Shown here piece after piece: positions 1 through 9,154 of a stretch of 64,000 nucleotides of DNA. The stretch comes from Neisseria chenwenguii. Its GTDB lineage: Bacteria > Pseudomonadota > Gammaproteobacteria > Burkholderiales > Neisseriaceae. The position numbers were made by a program, and so were the translations under genes. The stretch covers positions 496,001 through 560,000 of the forward strand of contig NZ_CP022278.1 of the NCBI RefSeq assembly GCF_002216145.1. Direction: 5' to 3'. The notes under the pieces were generated by a model that ran no database searches, had not been told where the DNA came from, and saw only the letters and a list, made by a program, of their open reading frames with translations. The stretch's first letter is position 1. Each line of letters begins with the position of its first letter.

Positions 1-2377
1 TGTTCCACGGCGTACCGTCGGGTTTGCACGAAGCGCGGTTGTAGAGGATTCGGCGGTTTGCCGGCCATGCCCACGCCCATTTCGGCGTGTTGCCCAAGCC
101 GGAATCGGTGTTGTCGCGTCTGTCCATCTGGTTGCCGGCCTGCGTCCACGAGCCGGAAAAAATCCAGGTGGCGCACTCGGTCGTACCGTCGTCGCGCAGT
201 TGTGCGAAGCCGTCGAGCAGCTCGCCTTTGCGGCGGACGATATTGCCGTCTGAATCTTTAATGTCGGCCAGCGCGTAGCCGTTGGATTCTTTCGCCATTT
301 CTTCGGGCGTGGGCGCATTCGGATTTTTGTAGTGCCAAGCCAGCTTGGTAATCGGCTCGGGCGCGGTGCCGCCCTCTTTTTCGTACATTTCTTTGAGCAG
401 CATGTGCAGTTCGCCCAAAATGTCCAAATCCGGCAGCGCTTCGCCCGGCGGATTCTGACCCGGATGATGCCATTGCAGCCAGCGCGAAGAGTTCACAATC
501 GATCCGGCCTCCTCGGCAAAACAGGGAGTCGGCAGGCGGAAGACTTCGGTTTGGATTTTCGACGGATCGACGTTGTGCGCCTCGCCGTGGTTTTCCCAGA
601 AAGATGCCGTTTCCGTTTTCAGCGGATCCATCACGACCATGTATTTGAGTTTGGAAAACGCTTCGGTCACGCGGTTGGCATCGGGAAAAGAACCCTGCGC
701 GTTAAAGCCCTGTACCAAAAGGCCGTTTACCTTGCCCTGATACATCATTTCGACAAGCTGCAAAATATCGTACATTTTGTCCCATTTCGGCAGCCAGTCG
801 TAGCCCCAGTTGTTTTCTTTGGTAGCGTTTTCTCCATACATCCATTTCAGGAAGCTGACAAAGAAGGCAGGCGTATTGCCCCAGTAGTTCAACTGGTTGG
901 GCTGCAAGGCTTTCGGCGTTTGCTTGGCAATGTAGTCTTGAAAAGTCGGATGGTTGCTTTCAGACGGCAGAGTCAGATAACCCGGCAGCGAAGTCGAGAG
1001 CAAACCCAAGTCCGACAAGCCTTGGATGTTGGAATGGCCACGCAGCGCATTCACGCCGCCGCCCGACATGCCGATGTTGCCCAAAAGAAGCTGAACCATC
1101 GCCATCGTGCGGATGATCTGGCTGCCGGTGGTGTGCTGCGTCCAGCCCAGCGCGTAGAGAATCGTGCCCGCTTTTTCCGGTGCGGCGGTTTCGCCCCACG
1201 CTTCGGCGATTTTCAGGAAATCTTCTTTTTTGGTACCGCAAACGGTTGTCATCATTTCCAAGGTGTAGCGGCTATAATGTTTTTTCATCAGCTGCCACAC
1301 GCTGCGCGGATGCTGCAGCGTCGGGTCGGTTTTGGCATAGCCGCTGCCGTCGAGCTCGTAATACCAAGTTTCGTTGTCGTATTTTTTCTTGGCTTCGTCG
1401 TAACCGCTGAACAAACCCTCGTCGAAATCAAAACCTTCGGCTACGATAAACGACGCGTTGGTATAGGATTTAACGTATTCCCACTGGATTTTATCGTTGG
1501 CAATCAGCCAGTTGATCAGCGCACCCAAAAATACGATGTCGCTGCCCGAACGGATCGGCGCATAAAAATCGGCCACGGAAGCAGTGCGGTTGAAACGCGG
1601 ATCGACCACGAATAATTTCGTGCCTTTTTTCTTTTTCGCCTCAATCACCCATTTGAAGCCCACAGGGTGCGCCTCGGCGGCGTTACCGCCCATCACCATA
1701 ATAAAATCAGCGTGTTGGATGTCCACAAACGTATTGGTCATCGCACCGCGGCCGAAAGTCGAAGCCAACGCCGATACGGTCGGACCGTGGCACACACGCG
1801 CCTGCGCATCGGTGGCGACGATGCCGAGCGAGCGCATCCATTTTTGCGTAAGGATACCGGTTTCGTTGGAAGAAGCAGAAGCCGTCAGCATACCCAAGGT
1901 CGGCAGACGGTGGACGGGAACGCCGTTTTCGTTTTGCACAATCAGGTTGGCATCACGGTCGGCTTTGATGTGTTTGGCGATGCGTGTCAGCGCATCGTGC
2001 CATGAAATGCGTTTCCATTCGTTGGAAAACGGCTCGCGTACTTCGGGGAACAATACGCGGTTGGGGCTGTGGACGAAATCCAGCAGCGACGCACCTTTCG
2101 GGCAGAGCGAACCGCGACTCACCGGATGGTCGGGGTCGCCCTCGATGTGGAAAATCACTTTTTTCGCGTTTTTCGCACCGTCACCCATGCTGTACAGCAG
2201 CGTACCGCAGCCGACCGAGCAATAGGTACAGTTGTTGCGCGTTTCCGTAGCGCGGGAAAGTTTGTACTGGCGCACCTCCGCCCAAGCATTGGCCGGCATC
2301 AAGCCCATCACCGCCAAACCCGACGCACCCGCGCCCGCGGCGGTTACTTTGAAAAACTGCCTTCTGGATACTCTCAT
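1..2377 (-). CDS. fdnG: formate dehydrogenase-N-type alpha subunit, 3' end outside window
   Basis: Partial: 792 codons are present and the C-terminus runs off position 1 (E. coli FdnG is about 1015 residues). Oxidises formate with a molybdopterin-guanine dinucleotide cofactor and feeds electrons to the respiratory chain from the periplasmic side. The start at 2377 follows AAGGAACGCG. Residues 4-11 SRRQFFKV are a twin-arginine export signal ending near ANAWA. Cysteines 50, 53, 57 and 92 match the FdnG [4Fe-4S] ligands. At codon 196 (1792..1790, context ARVCHGP) there is TGC, where E. coli FdnG has the selenocysteine TGA, so this is a cysteine enzyme and needs no Sec machinery. The partner beta and gamma subunits should lie beyond position 1. 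No clear FNR site was seen upstream. Confidence 0.95.
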   Translation of the reverse strand, partial: MRVSRRQFFKVTAAGAGASGLAVMGLMPANAWAEVRQYKLSRATETRNNCTYCSVGCGTLLYSMGDGAKNAKKVIFHIEGDPDHPVSRGSLCPKGASLLDFVHSPNRVLFPEVREPFSNEWKRISWHDALTRIAKHIKADRDANLIVQNENGVPVHRLPTLGMLTASASSNETGILTQKWMRSLGIVATDAQARVCHGPTVSALASTFGRGAMTNTFVDIQHADFIMVMGGNAAEAHPVGFKWVIEAKKKKGTKLFVVDPRFNRTASVADFYAPIRSGSDIVFLGALINWLIANDKIQWEYVKSYTNASFIVAEGFDFDEGLFSGYDEAKKKYDNETWYYELDGSGYAKTDPTLQHPRSVWQLMKKHYSRYTLEMMTTVCGTKKEDFLKIAEAWGETAAPEKAGTILYALGWTQHTTGSQIIRTMAMVQLLLGNIGMSGGGVNALRGHSNIQGLSDLGLLSTSLPGYLTLPSESNHPTFQDYIAKQTPKALQPNQLNYWGNTPAFFVSFLKWMYGENATKENNWGYDWLPKWDKMYDILQLVEMMYQGKVNGLLVQGFNAQGSFPDANRVTEAFSKLKYMVVMDPLKTETASFWENHGEAHNVDPSKIQTEVFRLPTPCFAEEAGSIVNSSRWLQWHHPGQNPPGEALPDLDILGELHMLLKEMYEKEGGTAPEPITKLAWHYKNPNAPTPEEMAKESNGYALADIKDSDGNIVRRKGELLDGFAQLRDDGTTECATWIFSGSWTQAGNQMDRRDNTDSGLGNTPKWAWAWPANRRILYNRASCKPDGTPWN

Positions 2378-2589
2378 AATCGCGTTCCTTGCCACCGCCT
2401 TTTTCAGACGGCCTCATCATTTATTATCAAACGAACTACGCCGTATGGTGTATATCGTTAATATGGTAGTGTTCTTGTAAGTAATTGTAAGAGATTCCGC
2501 CCCACCCGTCTAACTTTATTTGAAACCCTGGTTTATTGAAACTTATTCTTAAAACATAAACGTTTTACTCAAGTTTTACAAACACAAAA

Positions 2590-2623
2590 AGGCCGTCTGA
2601 AAACCCATTTTTTCAGACGGCCT
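2590..2623 (-). terminator. inverted DUS pair terminator
   Basis: AGGCCGTCTGA and its inverted repeat enclose a short loop, 20 bases past the stop of the thioredoxin-like lipoprotein gene. A typical neisserial DUS hairpin terminator. Confidence 0.7.
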
Positions 2624-2643
2624 CTCAATCGTTTATATCGAAA

Positions 2644-3174
2644 TCACTTTAATTTGTTCAACGCCAGCCACTTTTCCAAATCCCCGCCGCTGATTTTGCC
2701 GCCGTTGTCTTCCAAATCCAATTTATTGACCTGCTTGCCTTTCACGTATTTCGCCAAAACCGGCGTACCGCTCAAGCCGTATTGCTGCTTAAACGCCGCC
2801 CAAGCCGTTTTGTCCTGATGCAGGCGGTGCACATTGACGAAATAAATCTTACCACCCAAACCGTATTGCGAGATATAACGCTTGAACATCGGCTCAAATG
2901 CGTTGCAGTCGCCGCAGCTCGGGCGGCCGATGTAGGCATAAACCGTCTCTCCGCGCGCCACTTTCGCCTTGAAACTTTCCACCGTCAGGCTGTCAAGCGA
3001 AAAATAAATATCCGAATAAGTCTCTTCCAAACGCCTGCTGTTTTCCGCCGACAGCTTCACCGCCGTCTGCGCCTCCGCCAAACTGCCTTTCAATGCCTCG
3101 TTTTCCCGTTTCAACCCGCTGCCGCACGCGCCCAAAAACACAGTCGCAGCCGCCAATGCCAAAATTTTTTTCAT
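2644..3174 (-). CDS. thioredoxin-fold lipoprotein
   Basis: 176 residues. The start at 3174 is chosen because it follows GAAAGGAAAACGAA and begins a lipoprotein signal (MKKILALAAATVFLGACGSG, lipobox LGAC, lipidated Cys17). A longer in-frame start at 3267 would put a DUS-derived stretch ahead of the signal. Residues 20-45 look helical or coiled. A thioredoxin-like domain follows with the redox pair in YIGRPSCGDCNAFEP, and a cis-Pro-type SGTPVLAKY segment near residue 145. The signature around CxxC resembles the PedC/BrcD bacteriocin accessory thioredoxins, but the same fold is common in envelope thiol proteins. Expected in the outer or inner membrane facing the periplasm. Substrate unknown. Confidence 0.8.
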   Translation of the reverse strand: MKKILALAAATVFLGACGSGLKRENEALKGSLAEAQTAVKLSAENSRRLEETYSDIYFSLDSLTVESFKAKVARGETVYAYIGRPSCGDCNAFEPMFKRYISQYGLGGKIYFVNVHRLHQDKTAWAAFKQQYGLSGTPVLAKYVKGKQVNKLDLEDNGGKISGGDLEKWLALNKLK

Positions 3175-3269
3175 TTCGTTTTCCTTTCGAATCAGAACTA
3201 TTTTTTCAGTATAGGCCGATTCGGCGCTTTCAGACGGCCCAAACAAACGGGGTTTGATAAAACGCAAAA

Positions 3270-3326
3270 AGGCCGTCTGAAAAAAAAAACCGATTGCTAA
3301 GCGCAGCCGAAGTATTCAGACGGCCT
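3270..3326 (-). terminator. inverted DUS pair downstream of uvrC
   Basis: AGGCCGTCTGAA and TTCAGACGGCCT flank about 30 bases just past the uvrC stop codon. Confidence 0.55.
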
Positions 3327-3345
3327 AACCACTCAAACCCCACCC

Positions 3346-5184
3346 TCAATGCAGCGCTGCATAAATCCTCTCTGCCAACGCCCTGCTGATGCCCTCGACT
3401 TTCGCCAAATCGTCCACGCCGGCGGCGGTAACGCCGCGCAGGCCGCCGAAGCGGGTGAGCAAGGCTTTTTTGCGTTTGGGGCCGATGCCGTCGATGTCGT
3501 TCAGCGAAGAGGTTATGCGGGCTTTGTCGCGTTTTTTGCGGTGGCCGGTAATGGCGAAACGGTGCGATTCGTCGCGCACGGTTTGCAGCAGGTGCAGCGC
3601 AGGGCTGTTGGGCGGCAGGCGGAAGGTTTCGCCGGTAAACGGCAGGATCAGTTCTTCCATACCGGCTTTGCGCTCGGGGCCTTTGGCGATGCCGACCAGC
3701 GGGATGATGAGGCCGAGTTCTTCCCAAACGCCGACGGCGACGCCGATTTGGCCTTTACCGCCGTCAATCAAAACGACATCCGGCCATCTGACTGCTTCGC
3801 CGTTGGCTTCAGCCTGCTGCATTTTGCCGTAACGCCGCGTCAGCACTTCGCGCATGGCGGCGTAGTCGTCGCCGGCTTTGGCGGTGGTGATGTTGTAGCG
3901 GCGGTATTGCGAAGGCTGGATATTCTGTTCGTCGTACACCACGCAGCTGGCGATGGTGGCTTCTCCCTGTGTGTGGCTGATGTCGAAGCATTCGAGCCGT
4001 TGCAGGCCGTCTGAATCCATGTTGAGGATTTTGGCCAATTCTTCGATGCGGTGCTGCTGGCTGCTTTGCTGAAGTTTGCGTTGTGCGATGGCCATGAACG
4101 CGTTTTGTTCGGCCATTTTCAGCCAGACTTTGCGCTCGCCTATGGTTTTGGAAACAAACTGGATCTGTTTGCCGTGTTCGCTGCTTAAGGCCGTCTGAAC
4201 GGCTTCGGGCAGGCTGAAATTACTGATGATGATGTCGGGCTTGGTTTTACCCAAATAATGTTGTGCGACAAAGGCTTCGGCGTAATCCTGACCGTTTGGC
4301 TCGGGATCGTCGCGGGTATCGGGGAAAAAACTTTTGTCGCCGACATGGCGTCCGCCGCGGATGCTGACCCAATGTACGCAGACGAGGCCGTCTGAAACCG
4401 CCAGCGCGAGCAGGTCGATGTCGTTGGGGTTGTTCGGGTTTTGGCTGTCGATAAACTGCCGGCTCTGCACCAGCCCGAGCGACTGGATTTGGTCGCGGCA
4501 GCGGGCGGCTTCTTCAAATTCCAGCGCGGCGGCGGCCTGGTTCATTTTATGATGCAAAACCTGAATCAGCTCGTCGGTTTTACCGCTGAGAAACGTCACC
4601 GCCTGATTGACGTCGGCCGCGTAATCTTCCGCCGAAATATGGCCGACGCAAGGGCCGGAACAGCGTTTGATTTGATAAAGCAGGCAGGCGCGGCCGCGGT
4701 GTTCGAACACGCTGTCTTCGCAGGTGCGCAGTTTGAATACTTTCTGAAGAATCTGAATGCTGTCGCGCACGGCGTTGCTGTTGGGATACGGGCCGAAATA
4801 GCGGTTGGGCTTTTTCAGCGCACCGCGGTAATAGGCCATCTGCGGAAACGCGTGCCCCGAAAGCATCAGATAGGGATAGCTTTTGTCGTCGCGGAACAGA
4901 ATATTGTATTTCGGCGACAACGCTTTGATGAAATTGTTTTCCAGAATCAGCGCTTCGGCTTCGCTGCGGGTAACGGTGGTTTCGATGTGGTGCACCTGTT
5001 TGACCATCATTGCAATGCGCGGCGAGTGGTCGTTTTTCTGGAAATAGCTCGACACCCGCCGCTTGAGGTTTACCGCTTTGCCGACATACAACACATTGTT
5101 TTCCTTATCAAACATACGGTAAACACCCGGCAGGTTGGGCAGGTTTTTCAGAAAAATATCAAGGTCGAAAGGCGGTGTGTTCAT
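3346..5184 (-). CDS. uvrC: excinuclease ABC subunit C
   Basis: 612 residues. Makes both incisions at UvrAB-marked DNA lesions in nucleotide excision repair. The N-terminal GIY-YIG nuclease is visible (GVYRMF then VLYVGKAVNLKRRVSSYF, residues about 19-48), a UvrB-binding UVR helix pair lies near 205-240, and the C-terminus carries the RNase H-like nuclease and helix-hairpin-helix repeats (IDGIGPKRKKALL, VEGISRALAERI). An in-frame ATG at 5211 would add nine residues (MPSEKPESA) encoded by an AT-DUS. A TATAAT box lies at about 5214-5219, only a few bases from that ATG, so the internal MNTPPFD start at 5184 is preferred. Several DUS occur inside the gene. Confidence 0.96.
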   Translation of the reverse strand: MNTPPFDLDIFLKNLPNLPGVYRMFDKENNVLYVGKAVNLKRRVSSYFQKNDHSPRIAMMVKQVHHIETTVTRSEAEALILENNFIKALSPKYNILFRDDKSYPYLMLSGHAFPQMAYYRGALKKPNRYFGPYPNSNAVRDSIQILQKVFKLRTCEDSVFEHRGRACLLYQIKRCSGPCVGHISAEDYAADVNQAVTFLSGKTDELIQVLHHKMNQAAAALEFEEAARCRDQIQSLGLVQSRQFIDSQNPNNPNDIDLLALAVSDGLVCVHWVSIRGGRHVGDKSFFPDTRDDPEPNGQDYAEAFVAQHYLGKTKPDIIISNFSLPEAVQTALSSEHGKQIQFVSKTIGERKVWLKMAEQNAFMAIAQRKLQQSSQQHRIEELAKILNMDSDGLQRLECFDISHTQGEATIASCVVYDEQNIQPSQYRRYNITTAKAGDDYAAMREVLTRRYGKMQQAEANGEAVRWPDVVLIDGGKGQIGVAVGVWEELGLIIPLVGIAKGPERKAGMEELILPFTGETFRLPPNSPALHLLQTVRDESHRFAITGHRKKRDKARITSSLNDIDGIGPKRKKALLTRFGGLRGVTAAGVDDLAKVEGISRALAERIYAALH

Positions 5185-5235
5185 AGCGGATTCTGGTTTT
5201 TCAGACGGCATTGATTATACCTGCGTTTATAAGCA

Positions 5236-5273
5236 AAGGCCGTCTGAAAACACAGGGTTTTCAGACGGCCTTT
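5236..5273 (-). terminator. inverted DUS pair downstream of alr
   Basis: Perfect AAAGGCCGTCTGAAAA and TTTTCAGACGGCCTTT arms around a six-base loop, 15 bases past the alr stop. Confidence 0.75.
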
Positions 5274-5287
5274 GCCCAATCCCGACC

Positions 5288-6346
5288 TCACTCGTAATAA
5301 GTAAACTTCGCCCGTTTCACATTACACATCAATTCATACGGAATCGTCCCCGCCGCTTCCGCAACTTCGTTGATATTGACCGTATCGCCCCACAGCTCGA
5401 CTTCGTGTCCCAGCCCTTCCTGTGCGGCGTCAAGTTCGACCGTCATCATGTCCATCGACACGCGGCCGATGACGCGGCTGCGTTTGCCTTCGACGGCGAC
5501 GGGCGAATTGGTCGAAGCGCGGCGCGGATAGCCGTCGGCATAGCCGCAGGCTATCAGGCCGACGCGGGTCGATTTGCTGGTATAAAACGTCGCGCCGTAA
5601 CCGATGGGCGAGTGCGGCTGCAACACCCGCTCGGCGAAAATACGCGTCGTCAGCCGCATCACGGGTCTCAGGCGTTCGTCCAAACCGCCGAACGGCGAAA
5701 TGCCGTATAAAGCCAGCCCTGCCCTGCCCCAGTCGCGGCGCGCAGCAGGAACATTCAACATCGCGGCGGAATTGGCCAGACTTTCCTCACCCGCCAAACC
5801 TTCGCAGGCCAAATCAAACGCTTCAAGCTGCATTCCGGTCATACCGTTTTCCGGCTCGTCGGCACAGGCGAAATGGCTGAATTTCACGATGTTTCCGATG
5901 TTTTTGCATTGTTTGAGCGCGGTAAACGCCGCGGCGTAGTTGTGCGGAAAAAAGCCCGCGCGGTGCATACCCGAATCCATTTTCAGCCAGACATCAACCG
6001 GCTGTTGCCAATCATGTGCAACCAGCGCCTCAAGCTGCCACTGGCTGCCGACCGCCGGCCACAGGCGGTATTGATCAACCAGTGTATATTCACCCGCATC
6101 AAACACGCCTTCGAGCAAAACTATCGGATTTTCAATGCCCGCTTCGCGCAGTTCCACCGCTTCCGCCGCCGTCGCCACGGCAAAGCCGTCCGCCAAATCT
6201 GTCAGCGCATGGGCGCAGCGCACCGCGCCGTGTCCGTAAGCATCGGCCTTCAACACCGCCAAGAGCTTGTTTCCGTGGATTTTTTTCAAAGTTTGGTAGT
6301 TGTGGCGCAGATTATTCAACCGGATTTGGGCGTTTAACGGGCGCAT
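5288..6346 (-). CDS. alr: alanine racemase
   Basis: 352 residues, normal family length. PLP-dependent interconversion of L- and D-alanine for peptidoglycan. The PLP lysine is K33 in AVLKADAYGHG. The second catalytic base is the Tyr in SPIGYGATFY about two thirds along. The C-terminal beta domain is complete (VSMDMMTVEL). Start at 6346 follows AAGGAACAAACGTT. It is a single-gene unit, with a long AT-rich upstream region that now holds an IS1016-type element. Confidence 0.97.
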   Translation of the reverse strand: MRPLNAQIRLNNLRHNYQTLKKIHGNKLLAVLKADAYGHGAVRCAHALTDLADGFAVATAAEAVELREAGIENPIVLLEGVFDAGEYTLVDQYRLWPAVGSQWQLEALVAHDWQQPVDVWLKMDSGMHRAGFFPHNYAAAFTALKQCKNIGNIVKFSHFACADEPENGMTGMQLEAFDLACEGLAGEESLANSAAMLNVPAARRDWGRAGLALYGISPFGGLDERLRPVMRLTTRIFAERVLQPHSPIGYGATFYTSKSTRVGLIACGYADGYPRRASTNSPVAVEGKRSRVIGRVSMDMMTVELDAAQEGLGHEVELWGDTVNINEVAEAAGTIPYELMCNVKRAKFTYYE

Positions 6347-6799
6347 AACGTTTGTTCCTTAATGCAATTAATAAAGAACGGCCGCGCTTTTCAGACGGCC
6401 TGATGAATGGGAAAGCCTGATTATAGACCGATTGAGAGCAGTTTCAAATATTGCAAATAAACTTCATTAATTCATTTACAATTAAGATTTCCTGAAAGAT
6501 TACAACTATTCTCAAATAATCTCCGCATCAATGACAGAGACAAAAAAATGCACACATTCGTGTGAATGTGTGCCAAGTCTACAAAGGAGAAATAGAGGAG
6601 AAAACGTCAGGCCGCGGAGGAAGCGACCCAACGGATGTAATTATCCGACCATCTCTGCGCCGCGTCAATCAATTCGTTTTCGAAAAATATCGTTTTTGGT
6701 AAAAAACAACATTTTCACACACATCTCTTTTGACAAAAGCCAAATTTATTCGTTTTATCTTATTAAATTCTAAAAACAACTTTTATGACAATAATCTTA
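6347..6799. other. long intergenic region upstream of alr with structured segment
   Basis: About 450 bases without a convincing gene. It holds a DUS near 6389-6402, a perfect hairpin at 6551-6572 (CACACATTC, loop GTGT, GAATGTGTG), a purine-rich AAAGGAGAAATAGAGGAG stretch at about 6581-6600, a GC-rich segment 6608-6668 with a CGGAT/ATCCG stem, then AT-rich DNA to the IS edge. A reading frame from 6531 to 6773 exists but its composition is not protein-like. The GC-rich segment may be an RNA leader or remnant; no known riboswitch was recognised. Confidence 0.4.
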
Positions 6800-7519
6800 G
6801 GGGCTGTCCTAGATAACTAGGGAAATCTAATTTTAAGTTAGAATATCCCTATGCGAAAAAGTCGTTTAAGTCAGTACAAACAAAATAAACTTATCGAGCT
6901 ATTTGTTGCAGGTGTTACAGCAAGAACAGCAGCCGAGTTGGTTGGTGTAAACAAAAATACCGCAGCCTACTATTTTCATCGCTTACGCTTACTCATCTAT
7001 CAAAACAGCCCGCATCTGGAAATGTTTGACGGAGAAGTGGAGATAGATGAAAGTTATTTTGGCGGACAACGCAAAGGTAAACGCGGTCGTGGTGCTGCTG
7101 GCAAAGTTGCTGTATTTTGGTCTTTTGAAGCGCAACGGTAAGGTTTATACCGTTGCCGTACCCAATACCCAGACAGCTACTTTACTGCCAATAATCCGCG
7201 AACAGGTTAAACCTGATAGCATTGTTTATACCGATTGTTATCGCAGTTATGATGTGTTGGATGTGAGTGAGTTTAGCCATTTCCGTATCAATCACAGCAC
7301 ACATTTTGCTGAACGACAAAATCATATTAACGGAATTGAGAACTTTTGGAATCAGGCAAAACGGCATTTGCGCAAGTTTAACGGCATTCCGAAAGAGCAT
7401 TTTGAGTTGTATTTGAAGGAATGCGAATGGCGTTTTAACAACAGTGAAATAAAAGTTCAAATTTCCATTTTAAAACAATTAGTAAAGAAGGATTTGTTCT
7501 AGTTATCTAGGACAGCCCC
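6800..7519 (+). mobile_element. IS1016-type insertion sequence (IS1595 superfamily)
   Basis: Bounded by perfect 19-base terminal inverted repeats: GGGGCTGTCCTAGATAACT at 6800-6818 and its complement at 7501-7519. Total 720 bp, the size of IS1016. It encloses one transposase gene. No obvious target-site duplication is visible in the bases flanking the two ends, so the element may be old or rearranged. Confidence 0.92.
6851..7502 (+). pseudogene. IS1016-type transposase, frameshifted
   Basis: Two overlapping frames make one ISXO2-like DDE transposase of about 217 residues. The first gives an N-terminal HTH (TARTAAELVGVNKNTAAYYFHRL) and the first part of the catalytic domain (VEIDESYFGGQRKGKRG). 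The second continues LLKRNGKVYTVAVPN, IVYTDCYRSYD, HINGIENFWNQAKRHL and the end. The switch lies at the TTTT run 7115-7118: removing one T restores VAVFGLLKRNGKVYT. The copy is probably inactive unless the shift is a base-calling error or is bypassed by slippage. Confidence 0.9.
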
Positions 7520-7583
7520 ATTTTTTTTGTAAAAATTTTTCATGTAGTTACCTTTTGGAGCTTCTCACATATCAAATCAACAT

Positions 7584-7608
7584 CCCCCTATGTTTTTACC
7601 ATAGGGGG
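7584..7608 (-). terminator. hairpin downstream of DUF3482 GTPase
   Basis: Perfect nine-base arms CCCCCTATG and CATAGGGGG with a seven-base loop, 52 bases past the GTPase stop. Unlike most terminators here it contains no DUS. The T-tract is weak. Confidence 0.5.
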
Positions 7609-7659
7609 AGGGAAATAGTTAATTCAATAAATTGCCGCTTCCTTGTCCAGCCGCCTTAA

Positions 7660-9009
7660 TCAGCCCGCCCGATATTCCGCCAAGCGGTTTTGCAGCGATT
7701 TTGCCGCTTCCGCGCGCTCTTTGCGGCTGACTTCGGGAAGCTGGGTATTGAGCGACGACCATTTCCATTGGCTGCGGGCTTTGTTTAATTCAGACGGCAG
7801 TTTCGCCGCCGGCCACGGGGTTTGGCCGCTTTGCAACACCACTTGCGACTGCGCGGCGTGGCCGCGCTTTTGCAGGGCGGCGAGCAGGTCGAGGGCGCGG
7901 GCGGCGAGCAGGGTCAGGGTTTCGGGGGCAATATAGAGGGTTTGTTTGCCCGTGAGTTTGTCGCTGATGTCTTGTACGTTGGGCAAAACGCCGCCCAACA
8001 GGCCGCCGATGGCGGTGCCCAAGCCGAGCGAGCCGCCGAGCGTGGCGATGTCGATACCGAAGCCGATCAGCGCGCCCGTTGCTGCGCCCGTGCCCGTGCG
8101 GATGCCGTACTGCATCAGCAAACCGCTGTCGAACGGATCTTGGGTAAAGGCTTTCAGCGCCCAGTCGCCGCTGTCGATTTCGCTGTGGTAAAAACGGTAA
8201 ATCTGAAACAGCCGCTGCTGCATCTGCCGCTCAAGTTGGCGCACTTCGGCCTGCATGGCCTGCAAAACAGGCCCGGCTGCGGCATCTTCGGCGATTTCCT
8301 GCTTATAGGCGGCAACGTCGAGCAAAAAGTCGGCAATTTCGCGCCGTGCGTCGGCATCGAGCTGCTGCCATTCGCGGCGGCGCATGGCGGTGAGTCGGTC
8401 CACCACGCCGCGCTCGGACAGCATGGTGGCAAGATTGCCCCACAGGCGGATTTCGCCTTCAAAATCAAAGGCAACGGTATCGAAACCGCTGTAAACGTGC
8501 AACGTGCGCCGCGCCAGCATGGTCGTCCATTCGTCCAAATCCTGTCCGCCGATAAAGTTGAACACGGGCATCACAGGCTTGGCGCACCACGACAACACGG
8601 TCAGCTCGTCTTTATATTTGTTCAACACCGGCTCGCGCGCATCGACCACATACAGCGCCATATCGCTCTGCAAAAGCTGTCGCAACACTTTGGCCTCTTG
8701 GTTGAAATCGCCCGCCGCGGCCGGGCTGTCAAGAAACTGCTGCAAACGCTCGATGCCGTCTGAACGCGCGGAAGTATTGGCTTCCAGCCAATCCAGCACG
8801 CCGCCCGCGTCTTCCAAACCGGGCGTATCGTAAAGGTAAACCAGCGTGTCGCTGCCGTCTGAAACCGCCGCCTGCTCGACATGGCGCGTGGTGGACGGCG
8901 CGTTTTTCACTTCGCCGAACGAGCCGTCGCGCAGCAAAGTGCGCAGCAACGAGGTTTTTCCGGTATTGGTATGGCCGACAACGGCTAGGGATAAGGGTTT
9001 GGTTTTCAT
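7660..9009 (-). CDS. GTPase with DUF3482 domain
   Basis: 449 residues. The N-terminal Era/TrmE-like GTPase domain shows G1 GHTNTGKTS (residues 12-20), an NAPSTTRHVE switch I region and G3 DTPG. The C-terminal DUF3482 part has Gly-rich membrane-prone segments (ALIGFGIDIATLGGSLGLGTAIGGLLGG, about residues 325-350) that suggest membrane association. It follows the DUF2868 membrane protein gene; the two are commonly adjacent in proteobacteria and likely work together. The biological role is unknown. Initiation ATG at 9009. Confidence 0.88.
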   Translation of the reverse strand: MKTKPLSLAVVGHTNTGKTSLLRTLLRDGSFGEVKNAPSTTRHVEQAAVSDGSDTLVYLYDTPGLEDAGGVLDWLEANTSARSDGIERLQQFLDSPAAAGDFNQEAKVLRQLLQSDMALYVVDAREPVLNKYKDELTVLSWCAKPVMPVFNFIGGQDLDEWTTMLARRTLHVYSGFDTVAFDFEGEIRLWGNLATMLSERGVVDRLTAMRRREWQQLDADARREIADFLLDVAAYKQEIAEDAAAGPVLQAMQAEVRQLERQMQQRLFQIYRFYHSEIDSGDWALKAFTQDPFDSGLLMQYGIRTGTGAATGALIGFGIDIATLGGSLGLGTAIGGLLGGVLPNVQDISDKLTGKQTLYIAPETLTLLAARALDLLAALQKRGHAAQSQVVLQSGQTPWPAAKLPSELNKARSQWKWSSLNTQLPEVSRKERAEAAKSLQNRLAEYRAG

Positions 9010-9059
9010 GGTATTTTTTTATGGTTTGAATTTTTCAGACGGCCTACTGGCTGCACTCT

Positions 9060-9133
9060 GTAGGTCGGATATTTATATCCGACTTAAGAATTACCGATAT
9101 TTAAGGTTTTGTCGGATTCAGGAATCCGACCTA
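9060..9133. repeat. composite palindromic repeat GTAGGTCGGAT...ATCCGACCTA, copy A
   Basis: Two small palindromes (GTCGGATATTTATATCCGAC and GTCGGATTCAGGAATCCGAC) flank about 30 bases, and the whole unit is itself bounded by GTAGGTCGG and CCGACCTA. Related copies occur at 29849-29916 and 36868-36932. It lies between the DUF2868 and GTPase genes. Confidence 0.75.
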
Positions 9134-9154
9134 TCAACCCGCGTTCGCAAGTTT

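Noticed and set aside
332..1615. 427-codon plus-strand frame opposite the formate dehydrogenase gene
   Set aside because: It is the antisense shadow of a clear FdnG-type gene; its translation is rich in Arg, Phe and His with no recognisable domain.
2378..2643. FNR-type site upstream of the formate dehydrogenase gene
   Set aside because: Only a half-site-like TTTGATAATAAATGAT was seen; it lacks the second half (ATCAA) at the required spacing.
6531..6773. 80-codon Cys-containing frame upstream of the IS
   Set aside because: Starts in a hairpin, has mixed low-complexity composition and no ribosome binding site.
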